DNA of 64,000 nt from Symsagittifera roscoffensis (taxonomy: Eukaryota > Xenacoelomorpha > Acoela > Convolutidae): NCBI RefSeq assembly GCF_963678635.1, contig NC_087070.1, positions 48,279,467-48,343,466 on the forward strand. Direction: 5' to 3'. The notes below the pieces were generated by a model. The model was not told the DNA's origin and did not search any database. It worked only from the letters and a program-made list of their open reading frames with translations. Position 1 is the stretch's first letter. The number at the start of each line of letters is the position of its first letter. A program made the translations under genes and the position numbers. Of the stretch, positions 45,664 through 55,936 are shown piece after piece.

Positions 45664-46142
45664 CAGGGAGCGGATAATAGTTTTAGCAACTAAAAACAAC
45701 TATTTCCAACTTTTCTGTTGTTTTTTCCCTATAACTATCTATTTTCCAATAAACTTCACAATAGCAACTTTTTCGGAAGTTTTCTTTGTTTGAAGCTCAT
45801 ATTAACGGATTCAACGAACACAGATGCGCTGCAGCTGGCGAATATTAATTATCCAATGGCAGCTCAGCCATCCCTATATAACGTGGCCGACCAAGTACGC
45901 CAAAAATTCAAGCTTGCCGATCAATTTGTTGCTCTTTCGAAGAAAGTTTTCCGGAAGTCGCCAAAGCATATCCGAATTTTCCAAAGTTTTGCCCCAACGT
46001 TGTCTTTACCACCTAGGCCCATGTAAATTTAACGTTTTTCTGCAAGTTTTTGCCAACTTTTTGAGCAAATTTTCCAGTCAATTTTGAGCAATTTCTTAGT
46101 AACTTTTTTGCCTTTTTGAAAGCAACTATTATCCGCTCCCTG
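45664..46142. mobile_element. Second hAT-type short element, perfect 8-base duplication
   Basis: It begins CAGGGAGCGGATAATAGTT and ends AACTATTATCCGCTCCCTG, a perfect 19-base inverted pair. GCAATGAC flanks both sides (45656-45663 and 46143-46150). It is 479 bases long with no transposase. The terminus differs from the CAGGGGCGGATCTAGG family, so this is a separate hAT-type MITE. Its perfect termini and duplication suggest recent movement. Confidence 0.88.
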
Positions 46143-46150
46143 GCAATGAC

Positions 46151-46680
46151 GTATTCAGCACCCTGAATCTAAAATATGTTTTTTTTTGTCACGCAGCAAC
46201 CGATGCTGACCATGACCTTGATTTTTTTACACCATATTAATATCATAAATCTTTTCAGTATTCTCTGGTTACTTCTATTGCAGTATCACAACGGAGATCC
46301 GCTGTTGTTTCCCTAGTTTAAATCTTCATGCAACTTTTATGGTAATTTTCTGAGATGAAAATGTAGACTAGCCCCCTGTCATCAAGCATAAGATCACGTT
46401 GGCATCAGTGCACCGATCTTTTGACCGAGAGGCGAAAGATTTAACCACATAATCATCGCTTCAACTCACCATTTTGCTGAAACCGAATACAAACGCATAA
46501 CTTCTGCCTTCTTGATTTCTCTTAACAGTGTTTGGCTGTTTGGCTTGCTTGTGAATAGGTCGCTTTTTGACGTGTTTGGCCGAAACATCACATAAAACTG
46601 TCATTTCAATTATGACCGTATACTTTGTACAAACCCACCAAAACCCCCCTCCTCCCTTCTCCTTCCCCATACCACCTTAC
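46151..46680. other. Intron, nothing recognised
   Basis: Sequence between the second hAT-type element and channel exon 1. No exon or repeat end recognised. Confidence 0.4.
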
Positions 46681-46826
46681 CTTCTGAGTTGGAGTAGTTG
46701 GGCACTCCTGCTATGGAACTCTCACTGCAACACAATCTCCACACCATGTACATCTGGCCCAATATCCCCTTCTTGTCCGGATTATTGCCCACATCGTCCA
46801 CTTCGTCCAGCAACTTCTGCTGGTTC
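46681..46826 (-). CDS. DEG/ENaC channel, exon 1 of those visible (N-terminal cytosolic)
   Basis: This 146-base exon lies on the minus strand between acceptor GAGCTAG and donor TCAGAAG|GTAAGG. It codes NQQKLLDEVDDVGNNPDKKG, then GQMYMVWRLCCSESSIAGVP and NYSNSE. Just before TM1, DEG/ENaC proteins have a pattern like (F/C)C-x-x-S-S-I-H-G-V, the gating HG motif. Here the His is Ala but the essential Gly stays. The exon ends in phase 1 and joins exon 2 to give EGRVLPKFW. It starts with an acceptor and one split-codon base, so at least one more exon lies upstream, to the right of the Polinton or hidden near it. Confidence 0.85.
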
Positions 46827-46989
46827 CTAGCTCTACTCTACACGTGAACACAATCGTATCAACACATTTCCTACGCAAATCTCATGAAACAGTTTTAAAA
46901 GCAAATAGAAGGACACTTGAGTAGTATAGATATACGACACTGGGATCGGGGGGGGGGTGATCCCTACAGGGATCATTGGGTATAGATTC
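46827..46989. other. Intron with near-palindrome TGATCCCTACAGGGATCA
   Basis: A G-run followed by TGATCCCTACAGGGATCA, palindromic except at its centre, leads into the 29-base minisatellite, which repeats the same TGATCCCTA core. Confidence 0.5.
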
Positions 46990-47237
46990 CTAATGATCCC
47001 TATGTAAATATTTATACCTAATGATCCCTATGTAAAATATTTATACCTAATGATCCCTATGTAAAATATTTATACCTAATGATCCCCATGTAAAATATTT
47101 ATACCTAATGATCCCAATGTATAATTTTTATCCCTAATGATCCCTATGTAAAATATTTATCCCTAATGATCCCTATGTAAAATATTTATCCCTAATGATC
47201 CCTATGTAAAATATTTATACCTAATGATCCCTATGTG
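46990..47237. repeat. 29-base minisatellite, about 8.5 copies
   Basis: The repeated unit is TAATGATCCCTATGTAAAAT plus ATTTATACC. The first copy is a base shorter and individual copies carry single changes (CCCCATG, CCCAATG, TTTATCCC). The array stops at CCCTATGTGAAAG, next to the presumed left end of the Polinton. Confidence 0.88.
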
Positions 47238-47679
47238 AAAGTTGTGTTGGTTAAAACAAAATCGTACTGGCGATATATTATTTCTTTCCACCACCTATAG
47301 CTCGGCAAGCTATGTTGTATTCCAATTGAACTAAAACTTTTCATTGTGTTTTGCTGTTGAAGGTCTTTGCGAATTGGTTCTTTCAATGTTTCTACAAACG
47401 CTTTGGTCTTGGTGAAAAGAGATATGAACTGAAATGGTTGAATTATACACACAATCTTCTGAAGTAAGTGTCGGTTAAACGCACCAAAAGCAGTTTGGGG
47501 TCAATTCCAAAATGAAAACTCTCAAAACCACTCCAGATAAAATAGTAACACAAAACCAAAAGTGGATTTAAAGTAGCCCGCCATTACCTAACAGTGAACA
47601 AACGTGGAAAGTAAGTATAATACAGTACACTAATTTACAACATTAAATTTTGTATTCAACTTGAATCAAACACACAACA
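47238..47679. other. Left terminal region of the Polinton, non-coding
   Basis: About 440 bases between the minisatellite and the polymerase stop codon. It would contain the left terminal inverted repeat, but this cannot be shown without the right end. No gene is seen. Confidence 0.45.
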
Positions 47680-48398
47680 TTAGAGTTTTTTGTTTGTTTT
47701 ACGTCTTTTTGATTGCGGTGCTGAATCTTCAACTGCTTCGCGGTCGAGGTACCATTCATCATCCGACGACGAAGAAGAAGTAACTGCATTTGGATCAACC
47801 AAATCATCGCTTTCGATATCACTCTCAACAATTTCTGTGACACGAACTCTACCTGGATCTGGAGCTTCATAGCTGGTGATACTATTCAACAGGTCTCTCA
47901 ACGAACGGCTCGGTTGAGTATCTAACACAAGAAAGCTATCTTCTGACACATAATTCGTATCCTGCGTAAAGATTTCTTCTTGGTTCGAGCTCTCGTGATC
48001 CCAGTCGACTATCTCATCTTCTTCCTCGAAAAATTTCAGCCAATCGTCTAAATCTTGATCTTTGTGGTGACTGGTGCTATTAGTCTCACTCACGTTCCTT
48101 TCGCTATCATCATCATCATCATCCTGATTGCTATCGGGAAAGATAGAAGCATTTACTGTTCTATAGTGACCGTATGGCAATGTAGAGATACCATCGCTGA
48201 GGATGTATCGCTTATCATCATAGGCTGATAATGCGATTTTGTTTGCTCGAACAGTGTTCAGAATATGCCTCTCGGAGATGATGCGAGTATTTTCGGCTCG
48301 TACAAGGTTTCCAGACGCGAGAGTTTTGATGTATTTTTCATGAGTTAGCAACCGTTGAGTCACCTTAGTGATTCCTTTTGCTGAGTGCTTCCGTGTAT
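47680..48398 (-). CDS. POLB: Polinton DNA polymerase B, C-terminal block
   Basis: Starting at an acceptor-like TTAATAG, this block codes the end of the polymerase: HSAKGITKVTQRLLTHEKY and later DDKRYILSDGISTLPYGHY, which correspond to the conserved C-terminal segment of Polinton polymerases (DDKRY-I-x-DG-x-x-TL-x-YGH). A long acidic, Ser-rich tail follows with DDDDDDSERN, SSSSSDDEWY and a basic end SKRRKTNKK that could be a nuclear signal. The phase fits the donor of the main block at 49072-52801. A Met codon at 48420 lies in the presumed intron and is not needed. Confidence 0.8.
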
Positions 48399-49071
48399 CT
48401 ATTAAAAAAATGATGCTCACTAATCATTATATATCTAAATGTTTTGTAAACTAATACTTGAAATTGAAGAAAAAAAGTATGAACGCATCCTTTTCAGAAG
48501 ATCCACACCCCCCCCCTCTCATTTAAAAAAAAGGTGATAACCATTTAACCTATACCTCCCCCCTTACCCCCACCCACAGAAGCACCAAAAAACCTAAGTC
48601 ATCTCAAAAATTTCACTCAGTAAAAAATTTTTTCACAAAAAATTTTTTTCATAAATTTTTTTTTTTCAAAATTTTTTTTTTCAAAATTTTTTTTTCAAAA
48701 ATTTTTTTCAAAAAATTTTTTTTCAAAAAATTTTTTTTTCAATTTTTTTTTTCCAAATTTTTTTTTTGATGACAAAATTTTTTTTTCATAAAAATTTTTT
48801 TTTTCCAAAATTTTTTTCTAAAATTTTTTTTTCCAAATTTTTTTTTTGATGACAAAAAATTTTTTTTTACAAAACGTTTTTTTTAACATTTTTTTTTTAA
48901 CCAAATTTTTTTTGACGAATTTTTTTTTAATTTTTTTTCCAACAAAAATTTTTGACATTTTTTTTCTTTCAAAATTTTTCAAAAAAATTTTTCGAAATTT
49001 TTTAATTTTTGAAAATAAAAAGCGCTGTTTGAACAATTTTGAGCCGGTATTATTGAAGGAAATGTACTTAC
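48399..49071 (-). other. Probable intron of Polinton polymerase, A/T homopolymer-rich
   Basis: A donor CAAA|GTAAGT and an acceptor TTTTTTTAATAG flank this stretch in compatible phase. Introns in the polymerase gene occur in some Polinton lineages. Much of it (48.6-49.0 kb) is alternating runs of A and T (AAAATTTTTTTT-type), which is low-complexity and prone to misassembly. The open frame through it on the minus strand gives only Lys/Phe-rich nonsense. Confidence 0.65.
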
Positions 49072-52000
49072 TTTGCGATAGTATTGAATAAAGCTTTGGC
49101 TTCAATGCAACGAATTCTGTTATTATATCACCCGGGAATTCGTCTTTAAACTTTAAAACTGTAAGTTTGTTTTCTGCATTGTAGAGGAAGTGGTCCGATG
49201 GATAATTGGAGAAGTCAAAGTTGTCCAAAATTTCACGTTTCTCGTACAGTTTCTCATAAAAATTCGAGTTTTTTTCCGTTTTTATTTCGTACATTAGGCT
49301 GTCAGTGTCTGAGTACAAGAGGTGACAGTTGAAGTTGGGCTTCATAACCTCGTAGTGAAATTTGTACATCTCAAACTTTGCTAGCTCTAGTATACACGCT
49401 CCTACAATTGTGGGTACATCCCATCTGATTTTCGTTGGTGCTAATGTCAATGCAACCATGTCTTCGCCAAAAATTTTGTAGGTTTCAAATTCAAACTTAC
49501 TTATATTTCGCATTGTTTCTTCAGCATCTCGTAAAATCTTGATTTTCATTCTCTTTCTTTTTGACTCACACATTTTTCCATAAATTGAATTGATCAATAG
49601 TTTGTACAGGGCTTCTTCAAACTTGTTTTTTGCCGCTTTTCGTTTGTTTGTATTTAGAGTTATGTACGGTTCGAGCCACAATTCTTGTTTGAACTTTACG
49701 ATGCGATACAGTTTTGTAACGATAATACCAAGCTTCACGTAGAGTTTCAGGAGTTTATAATGAATTATATAATGAGTTTTATCATGTAGAGTTTGTAAAA
49801 GTTTTTTCACTTTACCTATTGTGGGTCCACAGTTTTCATTGTTTTTCATTTGTTCTGAGATATTTGTTTGGTATCTGCTCAACCAATCTTTTTGAACAAC
49901 TTCCTTAGTGGGTGCCAGTGGATAGTCACGGTGACTTTCATGCAACAATTGAGGGTATTTTAAATCAATTTCAACAATATAACCGTAGTCTGAATCGTCA
50001 GGGGTTGCTAAAATTTCTTCTATTGACATGGAATTCTCATCTTCGTTTTCTTGATTATTTCTTTCATTTCTAACTCCGATTGTCTCGAAATGACGTGCAG
50101 GCAGTTTGTGAGTTTGCATTACTCCACCGTATAAGTTGTTGGCATCAACCATGAAGCCATAGGTAGTATCTTCGCTCGAATTAAATGTTTCGTTCATTTG
50201 CCTGTTGTTTGCAGTGAACTGTCGTTTTTCAAAGATTGATGCAGTACCACCTCGCATCATTTTTTCAACCATGTCTAAATGATCTCGATCCGTTAGCAAT
50301 TCAACATCAGCTTTACATACCCGCTTGAAAGCGTCACCAGCTAAATTGGAAGCGGTGAAATGATGAGCACAATCAAGGCTGTATGTTTCATAGCTGATAG
50401 AGCGGAATTCCTCAAAGACACAGGCTAGGAGCAATGTGTCACATGACAAATATAAGTCATGATAGTCGCGCAGGTTCTGACAATTGAATTGATTAAAAAC
50501 TTCTTTTGCTTCAACCAAGTTATCAGCACTAATAGCAATTTTATCTCCGTCTAAACTATTCACCCACTTTTCGAGAGGCGGTAACTCTTTTTCGTCAAAC
50601 TTTTTACGGTCGGTCATGTAATTATAAGGATAGAATCCTTTTCTACGTATGAGAGTTCTACAAGTTTGGCTTACGTTTTGAAAGTGGTTTTCCAGAATTG
50701 TAAATTTGTTGTCAGGCAAGTTGTCAACTAACTTTTGTAGTGATGAGTTTAGAAACTTGAAAGAATCTATAAAACGAAGATACTCATAAATGTTTTGTGT
50801 TGTTTGATCTTTTCGTGTAATGGTTTTAACCACTACTCCGATAATTAGTGAAATATATTTCTCATCGGTGGATGGAATGACTTGTATTGTACTACGCGAG
50901 TCACATTCGTTCAACGCTAGACATATATGATGCATGTCATAATTCTGCAAATTGTGTCCCACGACTGGAATGTAATTTATGTTTCTTCGCGCTAAATTAC
51001 ATTTGTCGTGGGTCCATCCTAGAAATTTTCCCGAAGAGTGACAGTGATCCAGGCACTTTTCTTCGCTTTCACTGAAGTTTTCTTGACAAATCCAACAGGT
51101 TAAAGTTTCTTCTTTACGCAGTTGGCTGCGATCTCCCAAATAATGTGGTACTTTCCGTTTATAGATGTAAACGTCTCGGGCTAATAGATGTAACTCTTTG
51201 ATAAAGTTTTCTAAACAATTTTCAGAGCTGTCAAGACTAAAGAAAAATGGTTCTGAGGACTCATGATCAATAGCAACCATTGAATACCCGGAGGGTTCAT
51301 GTTTTTCTAGAACGCGAGATGAGGAAATTTGTGGGTTGTTCATACATGTTGTAACGGGATTCAGGAACGATTCGAAATCAAAATAAACAACAATAGGTGC
51401 ATACCAGAGAGCTTGAAAGTTTTTAAATTTATACTTGTGGCAGCCATTTTCAGCTGTTGGCATTATCACTACAGCTGGTTCATGATCTTTACATAATCGC
51501 TCATGCGTTTTATGATCAATTTCATTGTAATGAATTTGATAACAGTTACGACACAACTGCAGGAAACTTCGGAATTTTTGCTTTCGAACTTCACAAACAA
51601 ATCGGAGCAGGTCTTTTATCAAAACAAAGTGGTGCATTCCGGGTTCATATAACAAAAGCAGATCCATAATAAAATTATCTGAACTTTCAAACTTTGAGAC
51701 AATCATTGGAATGAGATCTCCTTTTTGATATTGAAACACGTTTACTTGAACGTTATTAAGTCGCTCGAATTGAGGAATCGTGTTCAAGCTCATAGGCATA
51801 ACGAAATCATCAGAAGCCTGATGCGTTCCAGGCTTTGTATAGGTGTGTGGATCTGTCTCTTCAAGTTTAGGATCAACTAACCTACCGACTATTAGATCAG
51901 GCTTATATCTAAGATGATAGGCGGCAGTGTAGCATAACAAAAAGCAATTGTGGTCGTTGTGATTACGAATATTAATTAATTGTTGCGAATTTGCTATTTT

Positions 52001-52801
52001 TGCAGGGAGAGGTATAAACGAAGAGCCTCTGATTGGTAACATTTTTCCGATTTTAATGTAAAGCTCATTTACACGCTGCAGAACCCAGCCGCTACCATGG
52101 GCTGAAAAATTCTGGAACACAGCTTCCATTTTTCCGAGCATTTCGAGAAATAATTCATCAGACAAACCGTTTGCATAAAGGGGAGTCATCATAGAATTAG
52201 CGAAAATTTCAATGCGTTCGTCTTCAGGTTGTTGCACGCTTTGGTCCGAAACAACAGTAGCATGCTTGATTAAAGTAAGTTTAGCCGAAAATTGTACTTT
52301 GCAGGGTCCATTACAGGTTCTATCTAATATCAAACTTTGAATCTCATTTTTTTTCAAGGTCATAAATTCGATAAGATCATGTTCAATATTTTGGTTGGGA
52401 ATAATAAAAGTCATTAACGTATTTTTCATGGCTGATTCATGAACTTCAATTGAAGCTGGAAAGTTATCAATATCGCTTGCTTGTGTGATTGAGCTAGAGG
52501 GGTTGCTGAGTGATGTTAGTTGTTGATCCAAAACAGGTAACCCATGCTCTGATTGCATGTGATCCTTGAAATCTTTAAGTTCACAAAAACCAAGCCGACA
52601 ATACCGACATAAATTGTTAAATTTTTGATGATCTGATTCAATATGCTGCTGTAATTTTGATAGCAGTAAAGTGTTAAAATTACAATGGTAGCAAGTAAAA
52701 ATGGGTAATTCTTTTTCAACAGCGTGAAAGTTTCGTTCATGACGAGATCTATTAGTTTTTATTGTAAAAACTTTGGGACAATAGTTACACTTGAAACCCA
52801 T
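49072..52801 (-). CDS. POLB: Polinton protein-primed DNA polymerase B, main block
   Basis: It replicates the element by protein-primed DNA synthesis. The start is taken at the Met of MGFKCNYCPKVF (52801), because the frame upstream lacks an ATG. Domain order: three C2H2 zinc fingers (residues ~4-90); a Cys/His block common in Polinton polymerases (NHNCFLLCYTAAYH; MHHFVLIKDL); exonuclease motifs VYFDFESFLNP, GHNLQNYDMHHI and YLSCDTLLLA; an endonuclease VII-like zinc motif (CWICQ...LDHCHSSGKFLGWTHDKCN) between the first two; polymerase motif A MVDANNLYGGVM; motif B LLINSIYGKMCES; motif C LLYSDTDSLMYEI. All catalytic acidic residues are present. It looks unbroken. The C-terminus is at 47680-48398. 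Confidence 0.95.
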
Positions 52802-54431
52802 TTCGCTCTGGAACTGTTTTAAAGCGAAGCAGGAAAGGGAATGAATCCCAACCAAACGCCAAAAAGTTTAAATTACTGCGCTTCGATTCCTTTTTCCCCT
52901 TCTCGGTTTGAATTTGAATAGCTTTTCCCGCTTAACTTTGAATTTGAACTCTTTTCCCGCCGAAATTTGAATTACATTTGAATTTCCCGCCATAACTGTC
53001 AAACTCAAATTCGATTGGGCGAAACAGATTAATTGCTGTTTGAATTGTTATCATTACTACAAATGATAAAAGTTAATCGAAGCAAATCAAGTTTGAGCTA
53101 AATTTTTATCCAAAATGATTTTAGAGCCAAGAGATAAAAGTTTTAGTTTTTTATTTTATCAATTCAAATTATAAGTTGAGAAAATTTTCGAAATTGCGAA
53201 TAAAAGTTGAGCATGTCACAACACATGATAAATCCTAAATATCCCAATTGTCATGGGGACAGAATACTCTATAAAAATGTCAAAATTTGAATCAAAAACA
53301 GTTGAAATGATGAATAAGTAAAACAGAAACTGAAAAACTGTCAGTTTTTTAACTTTCCAGGCGCATTGTTACCAATGATGTCAATCACGGAGCGGTTGCA
53401 CGGTCCATGTCATCATGAATTTGTCTCAATTGTCTTTCGATATGAAAAAAAAGTCAGAAAAAATACTTTTCTGTAAAGAAAAATGAGTTTGTTGTTTTAG
53501 GGGGGGATTAAGGGGATTAGCGTTTTTCTCGAAGACTATTGAAAAAACATCTACTCCCACAATCTCATTAGTTGTGCCCCTCATTGCACTTTCATAACAA
53601 CACTACTTGCTCATAATAAAAAATTGCGTCTTCTGGTTGAAAATCGCATTTTTTCGGAAAAATGAAAAAACGATGAGTCATCAATTAAAAAATTTGATTT
53701 TTATTATTTTTCTCAAATATTTAACATGATGATGAATGCTTGTATTTTTTTATAAAGATCATTTTTGGAGACAACAGTATCAATGATCATATGGTAAATC
53801 CAATTTGAAGAAAAATAAAAAATTATTGCATTTTTTTTTCCTTTTTGTAATTAAAAAATCAAATTTTTAACTAGAAAACATTAAAAAAATATTTATTTTT
53901 AACAAAAAGTTGGTTTTCAACATCTTTTATACTATTTCTTATTATACTCAATTTGTATGATAATTAAATGAATAAACAAATGACAATAAAGGTTTACAAC
54001 CAAAATTATTTTTTTACAGTTTTTTGACGTTAATTATCTTTTTTTTTTTTTCAAAAAACGAAATTGATATTTTTTTATCTTGTTTTCAAAAAAATTAGCA
54101 TAAATATGGATGCTTTTCAATTTTTCTCAAGATCAATCATGTAAATAAGAACATCAATGTTAATATGTTAACTCCTATTTGTGGAAAAAATGAAAATTTT
54201 ACGGACTTTTTTGTTTTTAATTGGAAAAAAAATAGTCAATTAATTGAAAAAAAACTGATTTTTTTAACTTCAAATTTTAAAGGCTTTTATACTAAATTTT
54301 TAATCAGAACACAATCGTGTGATAAATAATGAACAAACACAAGATATAAACTCAAACTCAATTTTAAAGTTAATTTATTATACACAATAAAAACAAACAA
54401 AAATCAATAAAACTCAACCTCAGTTTCAAAG
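52802..54431. other. Polinton intergenic region between polymerase and the next minus-strand gene
   Basis: About 1.6 kb of strongly AT-rich sequence. Close to the polymerase start it holds the TTTCCCGC cluster (52924-52990). The rest contains homopolymer runs and short A/T motifs, and I see no gene. Confidence 0.6.
52924..52990 (-). promoter_or_regulatory. Cluster of three TTTCCCGC (E2F-like) sites upstream of polymerase
   Basis: TTTCCCGC occurs at 52924-52931, 52953-52960 and 52983-52990, spaced 29-30 bases apart, 120-190 bases upstream of the polymerase start codon. The motif fits the animal E2F/DP consensus TTTSSCGC, which drives S-phase genes. It is repeated within a loose repeat of TTGAATTTGAA, so it may be partly a by-product of tandem repetition. 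Confidence 0.45.
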
Positions 54432-55067
54432 TTATATAAGGTCCAAATACTCCTGCGCTTTCTCTAGTGTTGTTAGCTTCCGTTTTTTCTTTGGTGCAAG
54501 GCATAGAGAAGGAGTCAAATTTTCCATATGATTACTCACTGTCGCTTCGGGGGTGCGCGTTGGAGTTGAAGAATCTGGTTCATCAAGCCATGGTGACACT
54601 GTAGGAGAAGGATCAGCTTTCGGGGTAACTAATAATGGTGATTCAATCTGTTCCATTCCCCATAAACGATCAAAAAATTCAATTTCTTCAAAGTATTCTA
54701 ACTGGTTTTCACACATCGGAGTAACATCACAATCGTATTTATACAAAAAATTTTTTACTGGTTTTGATAAAGTTGAAATATCAACCTGAAGAGCAAGAGG
54801 CTCGTCAGGATCCGTATATTTACCGGAATTTGTAAGGTAACTCAAATACTTTATATTCAGTTCTTCGTCCTTCTTTGAGTTTTTTAAGGAAAGTTTACTG
54901 AATAAATGTAAAAAATTTTTGGGAATCATAACGTGATGAGTACAAGTCCACTCATCAGAATTGAAACTTTTTTCTTCGTTAATTATTGCTACAAAATTAC
55001 CGTGAACGGTTTCATAAAAAATGGTTCTTTCGTGATTGGAATATCCGGCAATAATATAACAAGGCAT
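54432..55067 (-). CDS. Polinton accessory protein, unknown (212 aa)
   Basis: The start is taken at MPCYIIAGYSN (55067), as the longer frame upstream lacks ATG. The N-terminal 100 residues look globular (ERTIFYETVHGNFVAIINE; EWTCTHHVMIPKNFLHLF). The middle is acidic (LEYFEEIEFFDRLWGMEQIE), followed by a Ser/Thr/Pro-rich stretch and a basic KKKRKLTTLEKAQEY C-terminus that resembles a nuclear localisation signal. I do not recognise the family. It is divergent from the plus-strand gene series starting at 55551 and shares the intervening 480 bases as a likely two-way promoter region. Confidence 0.6.
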   Translation of the reverse strand: MPCYIIAGYSNHERTIFYETVHGNFVAIINEEKSFNSDEWTCTHHVMIPKNFLHLFSKLSLKNSKKDEELNIKYLSYLTNSGKYTDPDEPLALQVDISTLSKPVKNFLYKYDCDVTPMCENQLEYFEEIEFFDRLWGMEQIESPLLVTPKADPSPTVSPWLDEPDSSTPTRTPEATVSNHMENLTPSLCLAPKKKRKLTTLEKAQEYLDLI

Positions 55068-55550
55068 TTTTGAAGAAAAGTTGGAAGAAAAGGACAAACG
55101 TAACGCGGAGAGAAATGAAACTGAAATGAATTGTGAAAACGCCTCAAGAGATTAAAATAGGGATTGGTTCTTCTAAAATTAGAAATTTCAAGACCTCCTA
55201 TGTAGTTTTTGATCAGTTTAATACGGGAGGGTGTGTAAAATATTTATTTTACCTTGCGTGGTATTCTATGTTTATCTAAATTGCATTCAAACAAATAGCT
55301 TGTATCAAAAACAACGTTTAAACATTGTGACCTTTAACACCCATTAAAATTCTTATCAGTTGTACATGCACAAAATACTTATCCATTTGAACTAAATTGC
55401 AATCCAATATCTTTGCGATATAAACTACATGTGTAGATAAATTAAAATAGATACAACGCTTTCTTTTGTAGACATATACAATCAATCGAAACCATTCATT
55501 TCTTTCTATTCAGTTTTGAATCAAGTTACTTTGAATTCTCACTCGTTACA
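55068..55550. other. Divergent intergenic region
   Basis: About 480 AT-rich bases separate the minus-strand gene and the plus-strand gene series. A shared promoter region is likely; no specific motif stands out. Confidence 0.4.
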
Positions 55551-55922
55551 ATGAATAAAACAAAAACAAGCACCACAGCAAATGCAGATAAAGATTTTGG
55601 CGATTGCTATTTCGATATTTCGGAAAACAGTAAAAGATTAGTGCGTGCTACATTGAAAACATATGACCAAACTGGAACTTATGTATTCCTGAAAGTTTTC
55701 AAAAAAGCAACTGAAGGCGCTGAATTTGAATGTGTACAAAGACTTTCCTTAAGCAGTGAAGAATTTTCAAAATTACTAAAGTCGGGAAAGTCAATCCGAG
55801 CGCAAACAAGTGAAATTTCTGATACTGTTGAAAACAAAGACAAACCACAGTCTAACTGTAAACGAGCCAGGAAATCTCAACTTTCCTCAAACACAAACGA
55901 TTTCAAGCACGACTCGAATTAA
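55551..55922 (+). CDS. Polinton accessory protein, PC4-like single-strand-DNA-binding candidate (123 aa)
   Basis: After a polar N-terminus it reads CYFDISENSKRLVRATLKTY, then GTYVFLKVFKK and VQRLSLSSEEFSKLLKSG. This strand-strand-strand-helix layout (F-x-I-x-x-x-x-R-V-x-x-x-x-F-K-G ... V-x-I-R ... G-I-x-L-x-x-x-x-F-x-x-L) resembles the PC4/p15 coactivator fold that binds single-stranded DNA. The family call is inference from pattern only. The C-terminus is basic and polar (KRARKSQLSSN). The next gene starts 14 bases downstream. Confidence 0.5.
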   Translation: MNKTKTSTTANADKDFGDCYFDISENSKRLVRATLKTYDQTGTYVFLKVFKKATEGAEFECVQRLSLSSEEFSKLLKSGKSIRAQTSEISDTVENKDKPQSNCKRARKSQLSSNTNDFKHDSN

Positions 55923-55936
55923 TTTTCCTTTACAAA

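Noticed and set aside
44640-45693. Several plus-strand hydrophobic frames
   Set aside because: The Phe/Leu/Ser-rich composition follows from T-rich intron sequence. There are no splice or family signals.
48600-49071. Lys/Phe-rich C-terminus of the polymerase frame
   Set aside because: It lies in an A/T homopolymer tract after a good splice donor. The real C-terminal motifs follow after the acceptor.
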